Source: an uncultured Propionibacteriaceae bacterium (GTDB lineage: Bacteria > Actinomycetota > Actinomycetes > Propionibacteriales > Propionibacteriaceae). Taken from it: 64,000 nucleotides of DNA. A program made the position numbers and the translations under genes. The stretch is taken from positions 1 to 64,000 of the forward strand of contig CALIWR010000028.1 of the NCBI GenBank assembly GCA_938046585.1. The letters are read 5' to 3'. Under the pieces are notes generated by a model. That model had not been told where the DNA came from, did not search any database, and saw only the letters and a list, made by a program, of their open reading frames with translations. How positions within the stretch are numbered: the stretch's first letter is position 1; the number at the start of each line of letters is the position of its first letter. This document shows positions 1-8,335 of the stretch, one piece after another.

Positions 1-332
1 GATTCTTGGTCTTGCCGACCTTGAACACCACGATATGGTCGGCGTTGACGACGTTCGTGCCCCGCCCCTTGATGACCATGTCGGGGTCCAGCGTGCGGCC
101 GCTCTTCTTGGCCACCTTCAGGACCCGGTTCAGCATGTGCCCGAAGATGCCTCTCAGGGTGGCGGCCTTCCCACTGGGCACTAGGCATCACCGCCATTCA
201 CCAGCCTCGCCATTGCCACGGCTACCCCCAGATCGTGACCGAGACCAAGGTCAGGGGGCCATGGCCGGCTTCGTCCATGCCGCTGGCAGCGTGTCTGCGA
301 GAGAGCGGGTCGAACTGGATGTCGGTGCTCAT
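1..332 (-). pseudogene. Broken or frameshifted unrecognised gene at the left edge (partial)
   Basis: On the minus strand three reading-frame pieces follow one another. An ATG at 332 has a GGAGAG ribosome site about 8 bases upstream and codes for 36 residues (beginning MSTDIQFDPLSRRH) before a TAG at 222-224. A second piece in another frame reads DLGLGHDLGVAVAMARLVNG and stops at about 185. A third runs from a GTG at 181 off the window edge and reads PSGKAATLRGIFGHMLNRVL, then a lysine-rich stretch. The last piece has almost only G or C at third positions, which is good evidence that it is or was coding. Its lysine content is unlike the rest of the window. I do not recognise the family. It could be one decayed gene, or a real gene starting at 181 plus chance frames. 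Confidence 0.35.
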
Positions 333-615
333 CTGACTCTCCATCCCACAAGGTAGGGGGCGCTGACCACCCTACCGGAGTCGTTGGACGTTCGCGTCAG
401 ATACGGCAAGAAGGGGCGGCCGTCGTTCGGCACGGAGGCTCGGATCCATGGTCAGTCGCTGAGCCACCGCCGGCCGGGATTACGTTGAGATTTGTTCTCA
501 GGTACGGGTGAAGTGGTGACCACCAGCGTCCGTGGGGCTGGGATCGCGATGGGAGGGGCCCGGGGCCGTAGCTGCGGTGACGACCGGTGTCCGTGGGGCT
601 GGGCCTCGAGGCAGA
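333..615. other. Non-coding stretch before the DUF1707 gene
   Basis: No convincing reading frame is seen on either strand. The only structure is a pair of 15-base direct repeats near its right end. Confidence 0.5.
528..603 (+). repeat. 15-base direct repeat, two copies
   Basis: GTCCGTGGGGCTGGG occurs at 528-542 and again at 589-603. The bases before each copy (GGTGAC then ACC) are also similar, so this looks like a diverged tandem duplication with a 61-base period directly upstream of the DUF1707 gene. Confidence 0.6.
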
Positions 616-1104
616 ATGGAGGATATGAACGACCCCTGGATGCGGATCGGTGACGCCGACCGTACGGCCGCCGTCGCCCGCCTTCGTCAGCACCAGGATG
701 CCGGCCGGCTCACCGCCGTCGAATTCCAGGAACGCGAGGACCGGGCCCTGGCCGCTGGTACCCAGGCTGATCTGGATCTGATCTTCGCCGACCTGCCCTC
801 GACCCAGGCCAACCAGACCTTCGATCTGTATCCCCACCAGGCCGTGGTCGCCTCTGCGGCTTCTGATCCCCGGCCGATACTGGTTCCCCCGCAGCCGGCC
901 GTTCGGGTCGGACATCCGATCTCGGGCCGGGGCTGGGCGATCATCGCGGTCTGCTTCCTCGCCGGGCTCTTCCTGATCGTGGCCGGCAACGGGTATATCC
1001 CGGTCTGGGCCATGAGCCTGCCCCTCTGGATCATCCCCGTGATTGTGGCGAGCTCAACCTCACGATCCAGGCAGAGGTCCAGGCGACGCGATCAGGACCG
1101 CTGA
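616..1104 (+). CDS. DUF1707 domain membrane protein
   Basis: A 162-residue protein. Residues 4-60 carry the SHOCT-like DUF1707 pattern: RIGDADR near the start, then RLRQHQDAGRL and EFQERE, ending with DLDLIFADLP. This small helical domain is common in actinobacterial membrane proteins and has no known catalytic role. Two hydrophobic segments near the C terminus (WAIIAVCFLAGLFLIVAG and MSLPLWIIPVIVAS) are probably membrane helices, followed by a short Arg-rich cytoplasmic tail. The start is uncertain between ATG 616 and ATG 625; both precede the domain, and GAGGCAG lies just before 616. The gene stands alone and converges with the histidine-rich gene across a strong hairpin. Function unknown. 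Confidence 0.8.
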   Translation: MEDMNDPWMRIGDADRTAAVARLRQHQDAGRLTAVEFQEREDRALAAGTQADLDLIFADLPSTQANQTFDLYPHQAVVASAASDPRPILVPPQPAVRVGHPISGRGWAIIAVCFLAGLFLIVAGNGYIPVWAMSLPLWIIPVIVASSTSRSRQRSRRRDQDR

Positions 1105-1131
1105 CCACGCAGTTCGCGCATGAGTGCACAC

Positions 1132-1160
1132 GAGGGGACGAGCGCCAGGCTCGTCCCCTC
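1132..1160. terminator. Bidirectional hairpin terminator
   Basis: An 11-base perfect stem (GAGGGGACGAG at 1132-1142 with CTCGTCCCCTC at 1150-1160) and a 7-base loop lie between two convergent genes. There is no clear T run, as is usual in high-GC actinobacteria. Confidence 0.75.
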
Positions 1161-1179
1161 TCAGGCGCTACGACCAGGA

Positions 1180-1470
1180 TCAGTGCTCGTCGTAGTGGTC
1201 GCCGTGAACGGCGTGCTTGTGGCCGTCGTGCAGGTAGTCGACGTGGTCGTCGTGCTGGACGGCCTCGTGGCCACAGCCCTCGCCGTGGGTGTGTTCGGCG
1301 ACGGTGTGCTCCGCGACCGACTCGTGCTCGTCGTAGTGATCGCCGTGCAGGGCGTGACGGTGGGTCCCGTGCAGGTAGTCGACGTGGTCGTCGTGCTGGA
1401 CGGCCTCGTGGCCACAGCCCTCGCCGTGGGTGTGCTCGGCCAGGGTGTGCTCGGCATGGATGTCGGTCAT
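1180..1470 (-). CDS. Histidine-rich two-repeat putative zinc-binding protein
   Basis: A 96-residue soluble protein built from two nearly identical units, residues 12-49 and 59-96. Each carries EHTHGEGCGHEAVQHDDHV followed by DYLH and GDHYDEH. About a quarter of residues are histidine and each unit has one cysteine in a GCGH motif, so it probably binds zinc or a related metal. Short proteins with a GCGH...HDDHVDYLH pattern are widespread in actinobacteria beside zinc-responsive regulators and are sometimes loosely named zinc transporter permeases, although no membrane segment is present. Its ATG overlaps the stop of the upstream ArsR-type gene (ATGA at 1467-1470), so the two are co-transcribed and translationally coupled. 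A role as metal buffer or chaperone is inferred. Confidence 0.8.
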   Translation of the reverse strand: MTDIHAEHTLAEHTHGEGCGHEAVQHDDHVDYLHGTHRHALHGDHYDEHESVAEHTVAEHTHGEGCGHEAVQHDDHVDYLHDGHKHAVHGDHYDEH

Positions 1471-1844
1471 GAGTCTCCTTCGGATTCGTGGTGAAGCCCG
1501 AGTCCTACGGGCTCCTGGGCGTGCGCCAGCGCATCGGCGATCAGGTTCGCGACGTGCTGGTCGGCAAGGTGGTAGACCACCTCCTTGCCGGAACGGACCG
1601 TTGCCACCAGGCCTGCCTGGCGCAGGGTCCGCAGGTGCTGCGACACCAGCGGCTGCGACATCCGGGCTGCCTGCGCCAGTGCGCTCACCGGGTGCGGTGC
1701 CTCGGTCAGCAACTGCAACAGCCACAGCCTCGACGGGTTACCGAGAGCCTTGAACAGCTGAGCCGCCGCTTCGACCTCCGCGGTGACGCCCACGCCGTCG
1801 ATCATGGCATACGCATAAACGGATTGCAATACGTCTATGTCCAT
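1467..1844 (-). CDS. SmtB/ArsR-family zinc-responsive transcriptional repressor
   Basis: A 125-residue winged-helix protein. FKALGNPSRLWLLQLL (31-46) and VSQHLRTLRQAGLV (67-80) form the helix-turn-helix, and VRSGKEVVYHL (83-93) the wing. The C-terminal helix carries D95-x-H97-x10-H108-x2-E111, the exact spacing of the alpha-5 zinc site of SmtB/CzrA-type sensors; no alpha-3 cysteine pair is seen. By family it should repress its own operon and release DNA on binding zinc. The downstream coupled gene encodes a histidine-rich protein, which agrees. The N terminus is uncertain: ATG 1844 gives an unusual MDIDVLQSVYAYA leader, while ATG 1805 would place an AT-rich palindromic block upstream as promoter or operator. 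Confidence 0.88.
   Translation of the reverse strand: MDIDVLQSVYAYAMIDGVGVTAEVEAAAQLFKALGNPSRLWLLQLLTEAPHPVSALAQAARMSQPLVSQHLRTLRQAGLVATVRSGKEVVYHLADQHVANLIADALAHAQEPVGLGLHHESEGDS
1806..1844 (-). promoter_or_regulatory. Candidate AT-rich operator of the SmtB-like repressor
   Basis: This short segment is far more AT-rich than its surroundings, contains the 8-base palindrome ATTGCAAT (1823-1830), and is bounded by CATA/TATG arms. It would lie just upstream of the gene if ATG 1805 is the true start. Autoregulation is inferred from the family. Confidence 0.3.
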
Positions 1845-1926
1845 GAGGGTTCTGGCAGGTGAAGTGGCGGGACCTGGCCCCCGCTCCGTAGGCTGACTCG
1901 GGCGGCGAATCAGGGGAGTGAACGTA

Positions 1927-3210
1927 GTGGACCAACAGCGCGAGGACGCCTCTATGGGGCGTACCGAGGCCGATGTGATCGTGGTCGGCGCGGGCCCGGC
2001 AGGCTCAACTGCCGCCGCCCATCTGGCTCAAGCCGGGCTGGACGTGATCGTCCTGGAGAAGTCCCGATTCCCACGCGAAAAAGTCTGCGGTGACGGGCTC
2101 ACTCCCCGCGCGGTGCGCGAACTGGTGAAGCTGGGGATCGACACCTCGCCCGAGGCCGGTTGGCGACACAACCGAGGGCTGCGGATCTACGGCGGCCGGG
2201 TGAAACCCTTCGAGATGCCCTGGCCGGACCTGGCTGATTTCCCCCCGTACGGGCTGGTCTGCTCGCGCGCCGACTTCGACGATCTGCTGGCCCGCCACGC
2301 CCGTCGGGCCGGCGCCACGGTAATCGAGGGTGAGGCTGTGACCGGGCCACTGCTGGACGCTGGGCAGCGGATCTGCGGCGTGACCACCAAGACCAGCAGC
2401 TACCGGGCCCCGATCGTGGTCGCCGCCGACGGCAACTCCTCCCGACTGGCGATCCAGATGGGCCGCCCGAAGCGGGACGACCGCCCGATGGGAGTGGCCG
2501 TGCGAACGTATTACACCTCGCCGCGTCACGACGAGCAGTGGTTGGAGTCCTGGCTAGAACTATGGGATGGCCAGCCCGGCCGGTCAAACCTGCTGCCCGG
2601 CTACGGCTGGATCTTTCCGATGGGCGACGGCACCTGCAACGTCGGTCTGGGGATGCTCAACACCGCCAAGGGCTTCGGCCGCACCGACTACAAAGAGCTG
2701 CTGCGGCGCTGGGTGGAGGCCACCCCCGAGCAGTGGCAATTCCGTGAAAACTTTCGGACCACCGAGATCCGCGGAGCAGCGCTGCCGATGGGTTTCAACC
2801 GGACCCCCGCGTACGACCGGGGGCTGCTGCTGGTCGGAGACGCCGGCGGGATGGTCAACCCGTTCAACGGGGAGGGGATCTCCTACGCCATGGAGTCGGC
2901 CCGCTACGCGGCCCAGCACATCGCCGACGCTCACGCCCGCGGGATTGGGAGTCGCTCCGCGGAACGGGCGCTGGTCGCGTACAACCAGACCCTGCGCAGC
3001 GCCTGGGGCGGCTACTACCGGCTCGGAGGGATCTTCGTGAGACTGATCGGCGATCCTCGGGTGATGCGGCTGTGTACCCGCTACGGGCTGCCGCGTCGGC
3101 ACCTGATGAGACTGGTGCACAAGCTCCTGGCCAACCTGACCGACCGACCAGGGCATGACCCGTACGACCGGATCGTGAACCTGCTAGTCGCTCTGGCGCC
3201 GGCGGCGTGA
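1927..3210 (+). CDS. Geranylgeranyl-reductase-family flavoprotein (MenJ-like menaquinone side-chain reductase)
   Basis: A 427-residue FAD-dependent oxidoreductase. The dinucleotide-binding motif VIVVGAGPAGSTAA is near the N terminus, followed by EKSRFPREKVCGDGLTP, the signature of the geranylgeranyl reductase family, and by the second FAD motif LLVGDAGGMVNPFNGEGI. Family members reduce isoprenoid double bonds; MenJ of mycobacteria saturates one isoprene unit of menaquinone. The placement directly upstream of nuoA-N and a polyprenyl diphosphate synthase supports a menaquinone role, which is inference. GTG 1927 is chosen because AGGGGAG lies 9 bases upstream; ATG 1954, immediately before the FAD motif, is an alternative. 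It probably acts at the inner face of the membrane. Confidence 0.82.
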   Translation: MDQQREDASMGRTEADVIVVGAGPAGSTAAAHLAQAGLDVIVLEKSRFPREKVCGDGLTPRAVRELVKLGIDTSPEAGWRHNRGLRIYGGRVKPFEMPWPDLADFPPYGLVCSRADFDDLLARHARRAGATVIEGEAVTGPLLDAGQRICGVTTKTSSYRAPIVVAADGNSSRLAIQMGRPKRDDRPMGVAVRTYYTSPRHDEQWLESWLELWDGQPGRSNLLPGYGWIFPMGDGTCNVGLGMLNTAKGFGRTDYKELLRRWVEATPEQWQFRENFRTTEIRGAALPMGFNRTPAYDRGLLLVGDAGGMVNPFNGEGISYAMESARYAAQHIADAHARGIGSRSAERALVAYNQTLRSAWGGYYRLGGIFVRLIGDPRVMRLCTRYGLPRRHLMRLVHKLLANLTDRPGHDPYDRIVNLLVALAPAA

Positions 3211-3235
3211 ATCTCATCGCGATTCGTGATGAGAT
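3211..3235. promoter_or_regulatory. Inverted repeat between the reductase and nuoA
   Basis: ATCTCATCGC and GTGATGAGAT form a 10-base stem (one G-U pair) around GATTC, starting right after the stop codon of the upstream gene. It could be a terminator or an operator for the nuo operon. There is no T run. Confidence 0.5.
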
Positions 3236-3263
3236 AATCGCGGGCGACACTGTGGGGTGTTCA

Positions 3264-3275
3264 TATAACGAGGAG
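3264..3275 (+). promoter_or_regulatory. nuoA -10-like hexamer and ribosome site
   Basis: TATAAC at 3264-3269 is a fair -10 match. AGGAG at 3271-3275 sits 5 bases before the nuoA ATG. No good -35 is visible, so the promoter assignment is weak while the ribosome site is clear. Confidence 0.35.
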
Positions 3276-3280
3276 CGCTG

Positions 3281-3640
3281 ATGAACCCGTACTTGCCGAT
3301 CGTGGGCCTGCTCGCGCTGGCGGCTGGCTTCCTCGGCGTCTCTATCATCGCCAGCGTCTTCATTGGCCCTGCGCGATACAACCGCGCGAAATACGATACA
3401 TACGAGTGCGGTATTCAGCCAACTCCGCAGCCACCTGGCGGTGGCCGGTTCCCGGTGAAGTACTACATCACCGCGATGCTGTTCATCGTCTTCGACATCG
3501 AGATCGTGTTCTTGTACCCGTGGGCCGTCGCCTTCGACCAGCTGGGCCTGTTCGCCCTCGTCGAGATGGTCCTGTTCATCGTGACGGTCCTCGTGGCGTA
3601 CCTGTACGTGGTGCGCCGCGGCGGCCTCACCTGGGAATGA
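3281..3640 (+). CDS. nuoA: NADH-quinone oxidoreductase subunit A
   Basis: A 119-residue membrane subunit of complex I with three predicted helices (residues about 5-28, 60-83 and 90-111). The conserved block [11 protein letters not shown] in the first loop and the acidic helix [12 protein letters not shown] match NuoA/ND3, which helps link quinone-site changes to the proton-pumping arm. Length is typical. It opens a 14-gene operon in the standard nuoA-N order, with most junctions overlapping by 4 bases, and is separated from the upstream reductase by only 70 bases. Confidence 0.97.
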   Translation: MNPYLPIVGLLALAAGFLGVSIIASVFIGPARYNRAKYDTYECGIQPTPQPPGGGRFPVKYYITAMLFIVFDIEIVFLYPWAVAFDQLGLFALVEMVLFIVTVLVAYLYVVRRGGLTWE

Positions 3641-3650
3641 GGTGAGCCGA

Positions 3651-4226
3651 GTGGGCATCGAGGACGCCCTGCCGAGCGGGATGCTGCTGACCACCATGGA
3701 CGGGGTGATCGGCTGGCTGCGTCAGGCCTCCTTCTGGCCGGCCACCATGGGCCTGGCCTGCTGTGCGATCGAGATGATGGCCTTTGGGGCGCCTCGCTTC
3801 GACGCCGGCCGCTGGGGACAGGAGGTCTTTCGCGCCTCGCCCCGCCAGGCTGATCTGTTGATCGTGTCTGGCCGGGTCAGCCAGAAGATGGCGCCAGTGG
3901 TACGGCAGGTGTACGACCAGATGCCCAACCCCAAATGGGTGATCGCGATGGGCGCCTGCGCTTCTTCGGGCGGGATGTTCAACAATTACGCGATCGTCCA
4001 GGGCTGTGACCATTTCCTGCCGGTTGACGTCTACCTGCCGGGCTGCCCGCCGCGGCCCGACATGCTGATCGACGCCATCTTCAAGCTGAAGAAGGGCTAC
4101 CCCGGGTGGGACGAATCGGTCTCACGCGGCCAGGTCGGCGCTAAACGCATTCTCAAGCTGGAAGCCCGGGAAGAGGCCGCCCTGAAGGCGCGGGCCACGA
4201 TCGAAATGAAGGGCCTGATGCGATGA
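3651..4226 (+). CDS. nuoB: NADH-quinone oxidoreductase subunit B (cluster N2)
   Basis: A 191-residue peripheral-arm subunit carrying the terminal [4Fe-4S] cluster N2, which passes electrons to quinone. The four ligands are visible: C37 and C38 in [11 protein letters not shown]103 in GACAS and C132 in PGCPP. GTG 3651 gives the [10 protein letters not shown] start usual for actinobacterial NuoB, with GAGG 8 bases upstream; GTG 3642 is a possible but less likely start. The C-terminal extension after the conserved domain is charged and helical. Its stop overlaps the nuoC start by 4 bases. Confidence 0.96.
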   Translation: MGIEDALPSGMLLTTMDGVIGWLRQASFWPATMGLACCAIEMMAFGAPRFDAGRWGQEVFRASPRQADLLIVSGRVSQKMAPVVRQVYDQMPNPKWVIAMGACASSGGMFNNYAIVQGCDHFLPVDVYLPGCPPRPDMLIDAIFKLKKGYPGWDESVSRGQVGAKRILKLEAREEAALKARATIEMKGLMR

Positions 4227-4938
4227 GCACGCCCAACCGACCCGACGCCGATCAGCCCACCGCCGACCAGCCCGGGGCACAAGTGGACACCCCTGCCGCC
4301 CCGGCCGAGGCCGTCGTGACCCGTAGCGGGATGTGGTCGCGGGGTTCCGGCGACACCAGCGGCTATGGTCGGATCCAGCGCAGCCTGGTCCGCTTCCCGC
4401 ACGCCACCCGCCCGTACGGCGGCTACTTCGACGAGGTGGTCGACCGGCTGACACAGCTGCTGGGCGATGTCGACCTTAGCCATGTGGTGGTCGCCCACGA
4501 CGAGCTCACAATCTTCGTCCCCCGCGACCGGATCCTGGACGTGGTGCAGGCCACCCGCGACGATGGCCTGCTGCGGTTCGAAGTCTGCGTCTCAGTCTCG
4601 GGGATCCACTTCCCAGACCTGCCGGGCCAGGAATTGCATGTCGTGTACCACCTGCTCTCGATCACCCACAACCGCCGGATCCGGCTTCAGGTCACCGTCC
4701 CCGACGACGACCCGCACCTGCCGTCGGTGACCCCGGTCTACCCGATGACCGACTGGCACGAACGCGAGACCTGGGACATGTTCGGCGTGATCTTCGACGG
4801 CCACCCGGCCCTGACCCGGATCCTGATGCCCGACGACTGGGTCGGCCATCCCCAGCGCAAGGACTACCCGCTGGGCGGGATTCCGCTCGAGTTCAAGGGC
4901 GCCAAGGTACCGCCTCCCGACCAGCGCAGGAGCTACTC

Positions 4939-4942
<4 letters not shown>
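4223..4942 (+). CDS. nuoC: NADH-quinone oxidoreductase subunit C
   Basis: A 239-residue subunit of the peripheral arm (30 kDa homologue). An N-terminal region of about 55 residues rich in Asp, Pro and Ala looks disordered. The conserved domain follows, with the diagnostic blocks [19 protein letters not shown] and [16 protein letters not shown] and the closing KDYPL. It has no cofactor and packs against NuoD and NuoB. It is a separate gene from nuoD, unlike the fused NuoCD of enterobacteria, and overlaps its neighbours by 4 bases on both sides. Confidence 0.95.
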
Positions 4943-6242
<1,300 letters not shown>

Positions 6243-6246
<4 letters not shown>

Positions 6247-7022
6247 GTGACCACGATCACGAGACGACGCAGCCGACCTCTGAGCCCGGGCACCAGGGGC
6301 ACGATTTCCCGAGCCATTTCGACCACCCGGCGATCGAGATGGGGGACCAGTCCAGCAATATCGACGAGCAGACCTATGCCGAGCTGCGGGAACTGGCCGG
6401 CCGCTACCCGCAACCCCGTTCAGCCTTGCTGCCGATGTTGCACCTGGTGCAGTCGGTGGACGGGCGGATCTCGCCGCGAGGGATCGAGGTCTGCGCCGAG
6501 ATTCTGGGAATGACCACCGCCCAGGTGACCGGGGTTGCGACCTTCTACACCATGTACAAGCGCCGCCCGGCCGGCCGGCACCACATCGGGGTCTGTACCA
6601 CGGCTCTGTGCGCGGTGATGGGCGGTGACGCGGTGCTCGAGACCTGCTCACGCCACCTGGGAATCGGCCCTGACCAGACCACCGAAGACGGCACTTTCTC
6701 GCTGGAACGGATCGAATGCAATGCGGCCTGTGACTTCGCCCCGGTGATGATGGTCAATTGGGAGTTCATGGACAACATGACCCCCGACAAGGCGGTACGG
6801 CTGCTGAACGATCTGGCGGCAGGGGAGCCGGTGCACTCCACCCGGGGCGCCACCATCACCTCGTGGCGGGAGGCGGAACGAGTCCTGGCCGGATTCCCGG
6901 ACGGACGCGCCGATGAGGGGCCCAGCGCCGGGCCGGAGTCGCTGCGGGGCCTGCACCTGGCTGAACGGCACGGGTGGGGGGCTCCGGAAACCGCCGGCCA
7001 TCGAGAGGAGCCGAGGACGTGA
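6243..7022 (+). CDS. nuoE: NADH-quinone oxidoreductase subunit E (cluster N1a)
   Basis: A 259-residue subunit with a thioredoxin-like [2Fe-2S] domain. Ligands C118 and C123 ([13 protein letters not shown]) and C159 and C163 ([10 protein letters not shown]) are present. The helical N-terminal part of the family begins at about residue 40 with [13 protein letters not shown]. Ahead of it are about 35 histidine- and acid-rich residues, and behind it about 60 variable residues, so the protein is longer than the 160-residue E. coli form. GTG 6243 overlaps the nuoD stop by 4 bases. It works with NuoF in the NADH dehydrogenase module. Confidence 0.95.
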
Positions 7023-8335
7023 CTGACACCCTAACCCCGGTCCTGAGCCGGAATTGGGCCGACCCGCAGTCGTGGACCCTGGCCGCGTACCAGCGTCGGG
7101 GCGGCTACCGGGCGATGCGGAAGGCACTGCTGCGGATGACCCCGGCCGAGGTGATGGACCAGGTCAAGGAATCCGGGCTGCGGGGCCGCGGGGGGGCTGG
7201 TTTTCCGACCGGGATGAAGTGGTCCTTCGTCCCCCAAGACAACCCGAAACCGAAATATTTGGTGGTCAACGGGGACGAATCAGAGCCGGGGACCTGCAAG
7301 GACATTCCGCTGCTAATGGCCTCCCCCCATACTTTGGTCGAGGGTGTGATCATCGCCAGCTACGCGATCGGGGTCCGGACTGCTTTCATCTACATCCGCG
7401 GTGAAGTGCTGCACCCGATCCGCCGGGTTCAGCAGGCAGTTGCCGAGGCGTACCGGCGGGGTCTGCTGGGACATAACATCGTGGGCTCCGGGTACGACCT
7501 GGATGTGATCGTGCACGCCGGCGCCGGCGCGTACATCTGTGGCGAAGAAACCGCGCTGCTGGATTCCCTGGAGGGACGCCGCGGCCAGCCTCGACTGCGG
7601 CCGCCGTTCCCGGCGGTGGCCGGCCTGTACGCCTCGCCGACCGTGATCAATAACGTCGAGTCGATTGCCACGGTGCCCAGCATCATCGACCACGGGCCGC
7701 AGTGGTTCTCGGCGATGGGGACCGAGAAGTCGAAGGGTTTCACGATCTACTCCCTGTCGGGTCATGTCCGCCACCCCGGCCAGTACGAGGCGCCGCTGGG
7801 GACCACCTTGCGGACCCTGCTGGACCTGGCCGGCGGGATCCGAGAGGGCCACGAGTTGAAGTTTTTCACCCCGGGTGGTTCCTCGACCCCGATCCTGACG
7901 GCGGACAGTCTCGACCTGCCACTTGATTACGAGGCGATGGCGGCGGCCGGAACGATGCTCGGCACTAAGGCGTTGCAGATCTTCGACGAAACGGTCTCGG
8001 TGGTCCGGACCACCCTGCGGTGGGTCGAGTTCTATAAGCACGAATCCTGCGGCAAGTGCACCCCTTGCCGCGAAGGCAGCTGGTGGCTGGTGCAGATGCT
8101 GACCCGGTTCGAGAACGGGACCGCTACCGAAGGGGACGTGGACAAGATGCTCGATGTCTGCAACAACATCGGCGGCCGGTCCTTCTGCGCCCTGGCCGAC
8201 GGTGCGGTGGCCTGTGTCACCAGCGCCGTCCACCACTTCCGGGAGGAGTTCGAGCAGGGGTACCACACCCCCGCCTGGGAGCTGTTCCCGTATCACCGCA
8301 GCGCCCTCTTCGACACGACGGGAGCCCCGGCATGA
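7019..8335 (+). CDS. nuoF: NADH-quinone oxidoreductase subunit F (NADH/FMN, cluster N3)
   Basis: A 438-residue catalytic subunit that oxidises NADH through FMN. The nucleotide-binding glycine loop RGRGGAGFPTG is at 55-65, and GAGAYICGEETAL follows in the FMN region. The N3 [4Fe-4S] ligands are C344, C347 and C350 (ESCGKCTPC) and C390 (RSFCALAD). GTG 7019 has GAGGAC immediately upstream with another GAGAGGAG before it, and overlaps the nuoE stop by 4 bases. Confidence 0.97.
   Translation: MTDTLTPVLSRNWADPQSWTLAAYQRRGGYRAMRKALLRMTPAEVMDQVKESGLRGRGGAGFPTGMKWSFVPQDNPKPKYLVVNGDESEPGTCKDIPLLMASPHTLVEGVIIASYAIGVRTAFIYIRGEVLHPIRRVQQAVAEAYRRGLLGHNIVGSGYDLDVIVHAGAGAYICGEETALLDSLEGRRGQPRLRPPFPAVAGLYASPTVINNVESIATVPSIIDHGPQWFSAMGTEKSKGFTIYSLSGHVRHPGQYEAPLGTTLRTLLDLAGGIREGHELKFFTPGGSSTPILTADSLDLPLDYEAMAAAGTMLGTKALQIFDETVSVVRTTLRWVEFYKHESCGKCTPCREGSWWLVQMLTRFENGTATEGDVDKMLDVCNNIGGRSFCALADGAVACVTSAVHHFREEFEQGYHTPAWELFPYHRSALFDTTGAPA

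Noticed and set aside
7313..8296. Long minus-strand open frame inside nuoF
   Set aside because: Antisense to a certain gene with all its Fe-S ligands; composition is that of a GC-rich shadow frame.
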